Part shown: positions 34,818 to 42,090 of the stretch, piece after piece
Layout: every line of letters starts with the position of its first letter
Position numbering within the stretch: the stretch's first letter is position 1
Assembly: GCA_002422725.1 (NCBI GenBank)
Contig: DITE01000020.1
Span: 54,097 to 118,096 of the forward strand
DNA: 64,000 nt
Direction of reading: 5' to 3'
From: Bacteroidales bacterium UBA6192
Lineage (GTDB): Bacteria; Bacteroidota; Bacteroidia; Bacteroidales; F082
Position numbers and translations under genes: made by a program
Notes under the pieces: model-generated
Databases searched by the model: none
What the model was told of the DNA's origin: nothing
The model's input: only the letters and a program-made list of their open reading frames with translations

Positions 34818-37688
34818 TTATTGGCCTGACCATCTGGATTTTTCATGACGGTCGCAAAGTTTTTGAAACTGGCAGAATCTGCAAACCTGGGTATTTTCAG
34901 TTTGCCTGAAAGGAATTGATACATCAAAGATTTCAGCGAGCAAAGAAATGAGCGTGGTTTCGGTATTCTGTGCAATGGTCTCAGCTGTAAGTGGTGAATC
35001 CCCTGAGGGAAAGATTGCTTCCAGGTATCCTTTGCTAATGGATCTGAATGCCATTATCCTGCCTGAGACCATCTGAGAATTCATACTTCCGTGTTTTCGG
35101 TGATACAGCATCAAATATATTGCCAACTGAAGGCTTTTTATGTGTTTGTCACGAACAATCAGATCTTGCCAACCCAAAACTTTTAGCTCGCCGGGATCAA
35201 CCTTTCCTGTTTTATAATCAATCACATTTATCTTTCCATCGCGCAATTCAATCCTGTCAGCTGTTCCCTTAATTTTAACCTGCCTGTTGTCAACAATTAG
35301 AATTGAATCCATTTCAAGTTCAAGTGCTTTAATTATCACTTTTTGTTTTTGATTTCGAATCAGGCCGAGTTCATATTGAAGGAATTGCTCAACAAACTTT
35401 TTTGCAACTTCAGCCAGCAGCTTATTTTTACCAGAATTGATCAATGATAGTTTATGGTTTAATCGGAACACTTCCTCAACAATATCTGAAACATGACTAA
35501 TCTTATCCTCAAGATAGCTGGTGTTTAATTCAAGGTTGACAGATGGTTCATAGATACTATTCAGGGCCTGATGCACAATGTTACCGAGTGTATCAGCCCC
35601 GAGAATATCCTCAAATGACTCGGCCACTTTTACACCTAACAGATCATTCAGACAAAACTTCAACGGACATATGACGTAATTTGACAGGCTAGTTGGGGAA
35701 AACCCGGTTTCTGCTTTTGTCTCAAGGAGTTTTTGAATATTCCCGGTTTTAGGGATGTCGATTGGTGAAATAGTAAAGCTGGTTCTGACCGGATGGCTGA
35801 TAATCTGCTCTTTAATGTTAATCTTTGGATTAATTACGGATAGTTCTTTGATTATCTGCATAATAAATCTGCTTTTCTCGCCACCTCCAAGCATATCCGG
35901 TTCGGTGTTATAAAAAAGATGGATGTGTTTTGGACGATGCAGCAGCCTGAAGAAGTGGTAAGCTGAAATGTATTGTTGCTCCCGATGACCCGTAATTCCA
36001 AATGCATTGCGGATATCAGCGGTAATCATGGTGGACTGCGGTTTAACGGTTGGCAACGTCCCTTCATTGACCGATAGCAGGATTACCCTTTCAAAATCAA
36101 GATTTCGTGTTTCAAGCATTCCCATCACTTGTAATCCTTCCAGGGGTTCGCCGATGAAGTTGGTTTTGAATGACATTGAAAGAGTGCTGATAATTTTAAG
36201 TAAACTTTTCAAATCGACCAGTTCATCGCGGCCTTGAAGCAGAAGGATAAACCTGTTTATCATTTTCAAAGCCGTTTCGAGCATTCTGTTCAGCATTACC
36301 TTTTCTGCACTTTTGCCTTCATCTTTTGACAAGATTATGTGATTCATTACTTCTTTAACCACCAGCAGAATGGTGGTAACTTTTGTGTCTGAGGCAGAAA
36401 ACAGCAGTTTAATTATTTCTTTTGCTTCAGAGTTTTCATCCTTGCAAACCAACTGAATAACCTCATCCACCCTTATCTGGTAGGCTGATTGTTTGGTTAT
36501 CCAAAGTTTCAATTGCAATATTTCTGCTGATAAGGATGAGATGGACATCCAGGTTTCATTGCTTAACAGAACGGCCAGCGAGGAAGTCTTAAACGAAGGC
36601 TTGTTGTTGACATCGGTTTGTATGCTTGTTAAGAAGTCAATAAGTTGAATGAGAAAGGAATATGCTGTGCTATGCCGCAATGGGATGCCCATGGTTACAT
36701 TATATGGTCCAACTTCATTGGGAATAGAATTCAGCAATGGGATCAACAAGTTCTCATCGGCAAGAACAACTGCTGTTTTTTTAGGATTCCAATCACTGTT
36801 TTCAGTAAGGCTTTTCAGCAGGTCTCCAACGGCCTTAACTTGCGAAACATTCCCCGGAATGCCTGAAATCACACATAACTTTTCTTCATGCAACAGTCTG
36901 CTGTTCATCCAGTTTGTTGTTAAGTCAGGATGTTTTTCGGCAAACTTTCTGAAGAAGAATCCTGCTTCATGATACCCGAATTTGTTTTTCACCGCATAAT
37001 ACTCGTCCATGTCCCAAAGCAGACTTGCTTTTTTTTCCTGACAAAGACTGCTGATCACTTTGCTTTCGGCTTTGGTAAATGCATTGAACCCGGCGAAGAC
37101 AATGTGTTTTTCCCTTATTTTTGAAAGAAGTTCAGAGATGGGTTGCAATGCGATGGATCGCATTAATGAACCCGGATAACCGGCGCCTATGGCAATTAGC
37201 TTTTCCTGAAGCCGGTTGTAATAAGTGTAAATGGAGTTGTAAAAGTTCAGGTATTGTGTTTCGTAAGGTGTTAAATCTGATCCATCTGTGTGCCAGAGTT
37301 CAATGGCTTTTGCCTGACTAAGATAGGTGTAAATTGCTTTAGGATCAACAAGTTGATGGTCAATGTCGTCAAAATCATTCAGGAATTCATCCGTCCATGA
37401 AGCGAAACTTGCTAGATCGGATTGATTTGTTTCGAGATAAATTTCCATCATCATGAGCCGCAGACTTAATCTGTCGGCCAGGAACCTGCCAGACCATGCA
37501 GCCATTACGTCCTCAATCGTGTAGATATTGGGTAACCAAACAGGAGATTTAACCTGATTCAGGAAATGTTGTTTCAGGTAGAGCCGCGCCCTTTTGTTTG
37601 GCAAAACAATTGCCATATCGCCCGGGTCAATATCCTTTATACTTAAAACATAGCTGGTTACTCTGTCGAAGAAATCTGTCTCCATCAT
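34818..37688 (-). CDS. AddB-like PD-(D/E)XK nuclease with Fe-S cluster motif
   Basis: 956 aa. N-terminal helicase-like part (GDMAIVLPNKRARLYLKQHF, NIYTIEDVMAAWSGRF; later FERVILLSVNEGTLP) lacks a clear Walker A, as in AddB where the helicase half is inactive. C-terminal nuclease: FSPTSLSNYVICPLKFCLNDLL, GNIVHQALNSIYEP, GTADRIELRDGKINVIDYKTGK (catalytic Asp and Lys), GRIMAF. Cysteines of an AddB-type 4Fe-4S staple are present: one in YVICPLKFC and three near the C-terminus spaced C-x2-C-x5-C (CRFCQFQKLC). Role: double-strand-break end resection with an AddA partner, which is not in the window. The start overlaps the preceding gene's stop as ATGA. Confidence 0.85.
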   Translation of the reverse strand: MMETDFFDRVTSYVLSIKDIDPGDMAIVLPNKRARLYLKQHFLNQVKSPVWLPNIYTIEDVMAAWSGRFLADRLSLRLMMMEIYLETNQSDLASFASWTDEFLNDFDDIDHQLVDPKAIYTYLSQAKAIELWHTDGSDLTPYETQYLNFYNSIYTYYNRLQEKLIAIGAGYPGSLMRSIALQPISELLSKIREKHIVFAGFNAFTKAESKVISSLCQEKKASLLWDMDEYYAVKNKFGYHEAGFFFRKFAEKHPDLTTNWMNSRLLHEEKLCVISGIPGNVSQVKAVGDLLKSLTENSDWNPKKTAVVLADENLLIPLLNSIPNEVGPYNVTMGIPLRHSTAYSFLIQLIDFLTSIQTDVNNKPSFKTSSLAVLLSNETWMSISSLSAEILQLKLWITKQSAYQIRVDEVIQLVCKDENSEAKEIIKLLFSASDTKVTTILLVVKEVMNHIILSKDEGKSAEKVMLNRMLETALKMINRFILLLQGRDELVDLKSLLKIISTLSMSFKTNFIGEPLEGLQVMGMLETRNLDFERVILLSVNEGTLPTVKPQSTMITADIRNAFGITGHREQQYISAYHFFRLLHRPKHIHLFYNTEPDMLGGGEKSRFIMQIIKELSVINPKINIKEQIISHPVRTSFTISPIDIPKTGNIQKLLETKAETGFSPTSLSNYVICPLKFCLNDLLGVKVAESFEDILGADTLGNIVHQALNSIYEPSVNLELNTSYLEDKISHVSDIVEEVFRLNHKLSLINSGKNKLLAEVAKKFVEQFLQYELGLIRNQKQKVIIKALELEMDSILIVDNRQVKIKGTADRIELRDGKINVIDYKTGKVDPGELKVLGWQDLIVRDKHIKSLQLAIYLMLYHRKHGSMNSQMVSGRIMAFRSISKGYLEAIFPSGDSPLTAETIAQNTETTLISLLAEIFDVSIPFRQTENTQVCRFCQFQKLCDRHEKSRWSGQ

Positions 37689-38434
37689 GATCCTTTTTGC
37701 TTATACCAATTATTGGCCAATGCCAATTGATCCGGTTTGCCAACATCGAACCAAAAAGTATAATTCAGGTTAACGCCTTTTATCAGATGATAATTGGCAA
37801 GTTCCAGATACAAGTCAATCAGGGAGCAAGGTGATGCTTTTCTGCATGACAATAATAAAGGATTCATTACGTGGATTCCATTAAAAGCAAAGGGAATTAA
37901 TGCCTGGTAGGAATAATTTTCAACAATTCTGTAGTTTTCTTTTTCCACATTAGCCCAACCTTTCAGTTGCATGTGTTGATCAAAGAGAAATTTTCGTGTT
38001 GTATTGCGTTCTCCCACCAGCAACGTTATATCATGCTGATTCAATTGATGTGTTTGCAATAAAATATTCAGATCAGCATCGGTCAGTATATCAACATTAT
38101 GTACCAGAATGGCTTTATGTTTTCTTAAATGTTCATAAGCACCTATTAATGCTCCTCCGGTATCCAGAAGTTCAGAAGTTTCATCTGAGAATGCAATTTC
38201 AAGGTCGGAAAAAGCAGGTTTCGACAGAAACTCTCTGATCATTTCTGCCTGATGATGCAGATTGACGACAACAGACCTGATACCAGTTTCCCTGATGCGA
38301 TCAATAACATGTTCTATCAGTGGTTTTCCATTAACTTCGACAAGGGCTTTTGGTTTATTTTGTGTGATAGTTTCGAGGCGACTACCCAAACCTGCAGCCA
38401 AAATCATCGCTCCATAGTCATTGATTTTGTTCAT
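37685..38434 (-). CDS. Nucleotidyltransferase, MurU-like (sugar-1-phosphate)
   Basis: 249 aa from the ATG at 38434 (MNKINDYGAMILAAGLGSRL); six extra upstream residues are open, but the 38434 ATG overlaps the stop of the small upstream gene (ATGA). The NDP-sugar pyrophosphorylase fold begins MILAAGLGSRLETITQNKPKALVEVNGKPL, with LLDTGGAL and HNVDIL further on and a C-terminal FWFDVGKPDQLALAN. By family and by its pairing with an AmgK-like kinase it probably makes a UDP-amino-sugar from its 1-phosphate, as MurU does in the cell-wall recycling shortcut; the exact sugar is not known. Confidence 0.85.
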   Translation of the reverse strand: MNKINDYGAMILAAGLGSRLETITQNKPKALVEVNGKPLIEHVIDRIRETGIRSVVVNLHHQAEMIREFLSKPAFSDLEIAFSDETSELLDTGGALIGAYEHLRKHKAILVHNVDILTDADLNILLQTHQLNQHDITLLVGERNTTRKFLFDQHMQLKGWANVEKENYRIVENYSYQALIPFAFNGIHVMNPLLLSCRKASPCSLIDLYLELANYHLIKGVNLNYTFWFDVGKPDQLALANNWYKQKGS

Positions 38435-38559
38435 TTTTTTATGGGTTTGCATAGCCGGTTTGATTGGTTTGACTTATTGCCGCACTTATCACATTTGAAT
38501 ACTTTACCCTTGTCAGCTTCTTTTTTTTCGATTTCAGTTTTACATTTCTTTTTCGACAT
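38431..38559 (-). CDS. Small 42-aa Cys-containing (zinc-ribbon-like) protein
   Basis: Short gene in the gap between the kinase-RapZ fusion and the nucleotidyltransferase: ATG at 38559, TGA at 38433-38431 overlapping the next ATG as ATGA. The product starts MSKKKCKTEIEKKEADKG and continues KVFKCDKCGNKSNQSNRLCK, then PIKK. It is strongly basic, with Cys6, Cys23, Cys26 and Cys37; CDKC plus the later Cys suggests a small zinc-binding knuckle. The overlap, the 20-nt distance to the upstream stop and the operon position support a real gene. Function unknown. Confidence 0.7.
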   Translation of the reverse strand: MSKKKCKTEIEKKEADKGKVFKCDKCGNKSNQSNRLCKPIKK

Positions 38560-38579
38560 GATCCAGGTCATTGTTAGTT

Positions 38580-40052
38580 CTACTCAGCTTGTGGGTTAGT
38601 CAAAAGCATATTATCCAGTTCCATATGCTTAAGCGAAATGGTTGAATCAGGGTATTTTAATTGCAGATAACTGGCTGATTGTTCGGCACAATACACTGAT
38701 CGGTGTTGCCCGCCTGTGCACCCGAAAGATATCATCAAATCAGAGAAAGACCGCTTAGTGTAATTCTCCACAGTCATGTCCAGGATTTCGAAAGTTGATT
38801 TTAGAAAAGATTTCACGGCTATTTCATTATCTAAAAAATCTATTACCTGTCTGTCTCGACCAGTAAGGGTTCTATATTGTAGGTCTCTGCCTGGATTTGG
38901 TAAGGCCCTGCAATCAAACACGTAACCACCACCATTGCCGCTATCATCCATTGGGATTCCGGTTTTTTTGTATGAGAAGCTGAAAATCCGGATATGCAGT
39001 TTCCCGCTGCGATCCGGGGCTGGTTTGGTGTATTGGGTAACAAGTGATGCCGTTGACTCAAGTGTTTTATGAAGTAAACCGAATTCACTGGGCAAAGGAT
39101 TGCTTTCAAGCCAGTTTTTTAATTCTAAAAGGGCGTAGGGGATGCTTTCGATAAAATGTGATTTCTTTTGTATAAGACCACGAAAGCCATATGCTCCAAG
39201 TACCTGCATCAGACGCAGGTAGACGAAATATGAATATTGAACTGCGAATTCTTCCCTGTTTACCGGCACAAATTCGCTAAGCCGGTCTAAATAGTAATTT
39301 AACAACAAATCACGATAATTTGACGGTATTCGCGCCCTAACCTGAAAGAGTAATGAAACCAGATCGTAGGCAAGTGGCCCTTTTCTTCCGCCTTGAAAAT
39401 CAATAAAATGAAGCTTGTTATCATGAACCATTATATTCCGTGCCTGAAAATCGCGGTACATAAAGTGCTTTTTTTCATATTGGTCAACAATAGAAGCAAG
39501 CTTGTCGAACTGTTCATTTAAACCGCTTTCATTAACATTGATATTGTGTAGTTTAAGGAAATAATAACGAAAATAATTCATATCATCCTTAATTGCCGAA
39601 ACCCCAAATTCGGCTTCAGGGTAGCAACAGGAAAAATCCAGATCCTTCGATCCACGAATTTGAAAATCTATCAAGTAACGAATAGCTTCACGATAAAAAT
39701 CAAGGAGCGAAGGGTGAAAGCTGCCGGTTAACCATGAACGGTCAACCAGATCAAACAGACTTACGTTGCCCAGGTCGGCCTGAAGATAGGCAGTTTGGTT
39801 CTCATTGCTAGTAAAAACTACTGGTACCGGAAGTCCTTTTTTCAGGAAATGTTGGGTGAGATGGAGATAACTTTTATTCTCTTCAACATTTGTGTTAAAG
39901 GTGCCAATAACAGTTTGTTCGCGGGAGGCTATTCTGAAATACTTTCTGGCTGATCCTGATTCCGCAATGGGAATAATACTATCCGGTGTTTTATGGAACC
40001 AGGCTCTGTAAAGTTCAAAGAGTATTGTTTGTGCGGTGCTGTGATTTGGCAT
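38580..40052 (-). CDS. AmgK-like sugar kinase fused to RapZ C-terminal domain
   Basis: 490 aa. Residues ~1-340 are an aminoglycoside-phosphotransferase fold: GSARKYFRIASREQTVIGTF, then the catalytic loop FMYRDFQARNIMVHDNKLHFIDFQGGRKGPLAYDLVSLL (Asp/Asn and metal Asp). Residues ~345-485 match the C-terminal half of RapZ: LHIRIFSFSYKKTGIP, FDCRALPNPG, LTGRDRQVIDFL and ISFGCTGGQHRSVYCAEQSA. The RapZ P-loop half is absent. With the MurU-like gene downstream, the kinase part probably phosphorylates MurNAc or GlcNAc at C1. The RapZ part, which in E. coli senses glucosamine-6-phosphate and binds RNA, may sense sugar. Divergent from the ferritin-like gene. Confidence 0.86.
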   Translation of the reverse strand: MPNHSTAQTILFELYRAWFHKTPDSIIPIAESGSARKYFRIASREQTVIGTFNTNVEENKSYLHLTQHFLKKGLPVPVVFTSNENQTAYLQADLGNVSLFDLVDRSWLTGSFHPSLLDFYREAIRYLIDFQIRGSKDLDFSCCYPEAEFGVSAIKDDMNYFRYYFLKLHNINVNESGLNEQFDKLASIVDQYEKKHFMYRDFQARNIMVHDNKLHFIDFQGGRKGPLAYDLVSLLFQVRARIPSNYRDLLLNYYLDRLSEFVPVNREEFAVQYSYFVYLRLMQVLGAYGFRGLIQKKSHFIESIPYALLELKNWLESNPLPSEFGLLHKTLESTASLVTQYTKPAPDRSGKLHIRIFSFSYKKTGIPMDDSGNGGGYVFDCRALPNPGRDLQYRTLTGRDRQVIDFLDNEIAVKSFLKSTFEILDMTVENYTKRSFSDLMISFGCTGGQHRSVYCAEQSASYLQLKYPDSTISLKHMELDNMLLTNPQAE

Positions 40053-40074
40053 GAAACGTGATTTAGAATAAGTA

Positions 40075-40082
40075 CAAATTTA
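40075..40082 (-). promoter_or_regulatory. -7 box of the kinase-RapZ operon
   Basis: TAAATTTG on the minus strand, matching TAnnTTTG. Start expected near 40068, 16 nt before the ATG at 40052. Confidence 0.5.
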
Positions 40083-40101
40083 GGGATAATTTGCATGACG
40101 A

Positions 40102-40115
40102 GCAGGATTTCCTGC
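40102..40115. promoter_or_regulatory. Palindrome between divergent promoters
   Basis: GCAGGA-TT-TCCTGC, perfect 6-bp arms. It abuts the -33 element of the ferritin-like gene promoter (40116) and lies at the expected -33 region of the opposite promoter, so a regulator bound here could affect both. Confidence 0.4.
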
Positions 40116-40146
40116 GTTGGCCGTTTCAAAAATAAATTTACCTTTG
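40116..40146 (+). promoter_or_regulatory. Promoter of the ferritin-like gene
   Basis: GTTG (40116-40119), a 19-nt spacer and TACCTTTG (40139-40146). Expected start near 40153, 23 nt before the ATG at 40176. It lies inside the upstream open extension of that gene, confirming the shorter start. Confidence 0.7.
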
Positions 40147-40175
40147 TTGCATTGGAATCAACGAATTTAAATCCT

Positions 40176-40682
40176 ATGGAAACTACAAAATCAGCAACGG
40201 ATATTCTGAAAACTGCCATTTTGCTTGAACGCAGAGGCAAAGCATTTTACACACTGGTTGCCAGGCAGACCGAAAGTAAATCAGCACGTAAAATTTTTGA
40301 AATGATGGCTGAAGAAGAAGATGCCCATGTGGAATTTTTATCCAGGCAATTTTCAAATTATGAAAAGAATCATGCTTTTTTAAAAAGTGATGAGCATGCT
40401 GAAATTGATGACACCGAAGCTGTAATGATACTTTCGGAACAAATTAAAAAAGAAATATCTGCTGCAGGATTTGAAGCAGCAGCAATCAGTGCAGCGATTG
40501 ATTTCGAAAACAATGCAATTGAAGTTTATTCAAACAGAGCAGCAGAGGCAACTGACCCGAATGAGAAAGCGATGTATCAAATGCTTGCCGACTGGGAAAA
40601 GGGTCATCATAAATTGTTGCACAAACTGAATGAAGATCTTAAAGAGCAAATCTGGAACGATAATAATTTCTGGCCTTTTTAA
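40176..40682 (+). CDS. Ferritin-like/rubrerythrin-type diiron protein
   Basis: 168 aa starting METTKSATDIL at 40176 (27 extra codons upstream are open but contain the promoter). A four-helix bundle with two diiron half-sites: Glu in ILLERRGKAFY with EEEDAHVEF (ExxH), and Glu in AIDFENNAIEVY with DWEKGHHKLL (ExxH). The rubredoxin domain of classic rubrerythrin is absent. Probable role in peroxide reduction or iron handling in an anaerobic or microaerobic cell. The redox partner is not encoded next to it. Confidence 0.85.
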   Translation: METTKSATDILKTAILLERRGKAFYTLVARQTESKSARKIFEMMAEEEDAHVEFLSRQFSNYEKNHAFLKSDEHAEIDDTEAVMILSEQIKKEISAAGFEAAAISAAIDFENNAIEVYSNRAAEATDPNEKAMYQMLADWEKGHHKLLHKLNEDLKEQIWNDNNFWPF

Positions 40683-40780
40683 ATTGTAGATTCATTTGAA
40701 TCTGTTTTGATTACTATATTCTATAATCGATTTTTCAATTATCCGGGGGCTGCAACAGCAACCCTCTAAATTTGTTATTT

Positions 40781-41962
40781 ATGCATAATGAACACATGGG
40801 TTTTGATTCGCTGGCTGTACATGCCGGCGGAGTGGCTGATTCGATGGGAAGCGCAGTTAATCCTATATATCAGACTTCTACTTTTCAATTTGAAAGTGCT
40901 GATCATGGCGCAAAATGCTTTTCGGGAGAAGAAAAGGGATACATCTATACCCGAATTGGTAATCCAACAATTGGTGAACTTGAGGAGGCTGTGGCAGCAC
41001 TTGAAGGAGGCTATGGAGGGGTTGCCACCAGTTCGGGCATGGCGGCAGTAAACACGGTTTATATGGCCTATCTTGGTGCTGGCAAGCATCTTGTGGCGCA
41101 CAATTCCCTTTATGGCCCATCAAGAGCCATCATGGAATCGCTGTATCCACGTTTTGGTGTTCAGTCAACGTTTATTGATGCAACCGATCCCCAGCATATA
41201 CGTGATGCCATAAGGCCTGAAACTACGCTTATTTTTCTTGAAACTCCTGCCAATCCAACAATAGGCATTACCGACATTGAAGCCATTGCAGCTATTGCCA
41301 GAGAGCATAATATACCGCTTTGTGTGGATAATACTTTTTGTAGCCCATATTTGCAGAAGCCCTTTGAACTTGGTGCCGATATTGTGCTTCACTCCATGAC
41401 AAAATTTATCAACGGTCACGCGGACATTGTGGCCGGAATGGTAGTTGCCAAAACCAGGGAACATTATGACAAAATCAGGTCTGTAATGGTAAATATGGGT
41501 TGCAACATGGATCCACATCAGGCATGGCTGACGCGTCGTGGACTGAAAACGCTTGGAATACGAATTGACAGGGCACAGGAGAATGCGATCAAAGTAGCAG
41601 CTTACCTCGAAAATCATCCTAAAGTTGAATGGGTCTTATATCCTGGTCTTCCTTCGCACCCTCAACATGAACTGGCGAAAAAGCAGATGAAAGGGCCAGG
41701 CGCGATGATAAGCTTTGGACTCAAAGGTGGATTACAGGAAGGGAAGCTGCTTATGAACAACGTTAAGCTTGCTTTGCTGGCTGTATCTTTGGGTGGAATT
41801 GAAACACTGATTCAGCATCCAGCCAGTATGACACATTCAAAACTTTCAGCAGAATCAAAGAGAGCAGCTGGGATAACAGATGAGCTGGTTCGCTTATCTG
41901 TTGGAATCGAAAATATTGAAGATATCATAGGTGATCTTGATCAGGCTTTTGAGAAAATTTAA
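40781..41962 (+). CDS. PLP-dependent trans-sulfuration enzyme (methionine or cystathionine gamma-lyase family)
   Basis: 393 aa. Cys/Met-metabolism PLP fold: FDSLAVHAGG, YTRIGNPTIGELEEAVAALEGG (phosphate-binding Tyr-Arg), TSSGMAAVN, the substrate-loop HNSLYGPSRAIMES, VDNTFCSPYLQKPFELGADIVLHSMTKFINGHADIVAG (PLP-binding Lys in SMTKF) and the C-terminal SLGGIETLIQHPASMTHS. Methionine gamma-lyases usually carry Cys in the YGC motif; here it is YGP, so the preferred substrate is uncertain. ATG at 40781 chosen over a TTG at 40772; the inner ATG at 40796 is also possible, since a -7 box (TAAATTTG, 40767-40774) would start transcription near 40781. Confidence 0.88.
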   Translation: MHNEHMGFDSLAVHAGGVADSMGSAVNPIYQTSTFQFESADHGAKCFSGEEKGYIYTRIGNPTIGELEEAVAALEGGYGGVATSSGMAAVNTVYMAYLGAGKHLVAHNSLYGPSRAIMESLYPRFGVQSTFIDATDPQHIRDAIRPETTLIFLETPANPTIGITDIEAIAAIAREHNIPLCVDNTFCSPYLQKPFELGADIVLHSMTKFINGHADIVAGMVVAKTREHYDKIRSVMVNMGCNMDPHQAWLTRRGLKTLGIRIDRAQENAIKVAAYLENHPKVEWVLYPGLPSHPQHELAKKQMKGPGAMISFGLKGGLQEGKLLMNNVKLALLAVSLGGIETLIQHPASMTHSKLSAESKRAAGITDELVRLSVGIENIEDIIGDLDQAFEKI

Positions 41963-42090
41963 TTTTTGTCAGCATTTAAGAATGCCATTGCAAATAAAAA
42001 AGATTAACAAAAGTTAATAACTCATCGTATCCCAGGATAGATCGGTTTATTGTAAATTCGGATTTGATATTTACAAAATTTGTATGCTTC

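Noticed and set aside
34652..34975. 107-codon minus-strand frame at the end of the AddB-like gene
   Set aside because: More than half lies out of frame within the AddB-like coding region, and the rest shows no recognisable feature.
40688..40703. AGATTC-ATTT-GAATCT hairpin after the ferritin-like gene, considered as a terminator
   Set aside because: Stem of only 6 AT-rich bp and a broken T-run; too weak to call.
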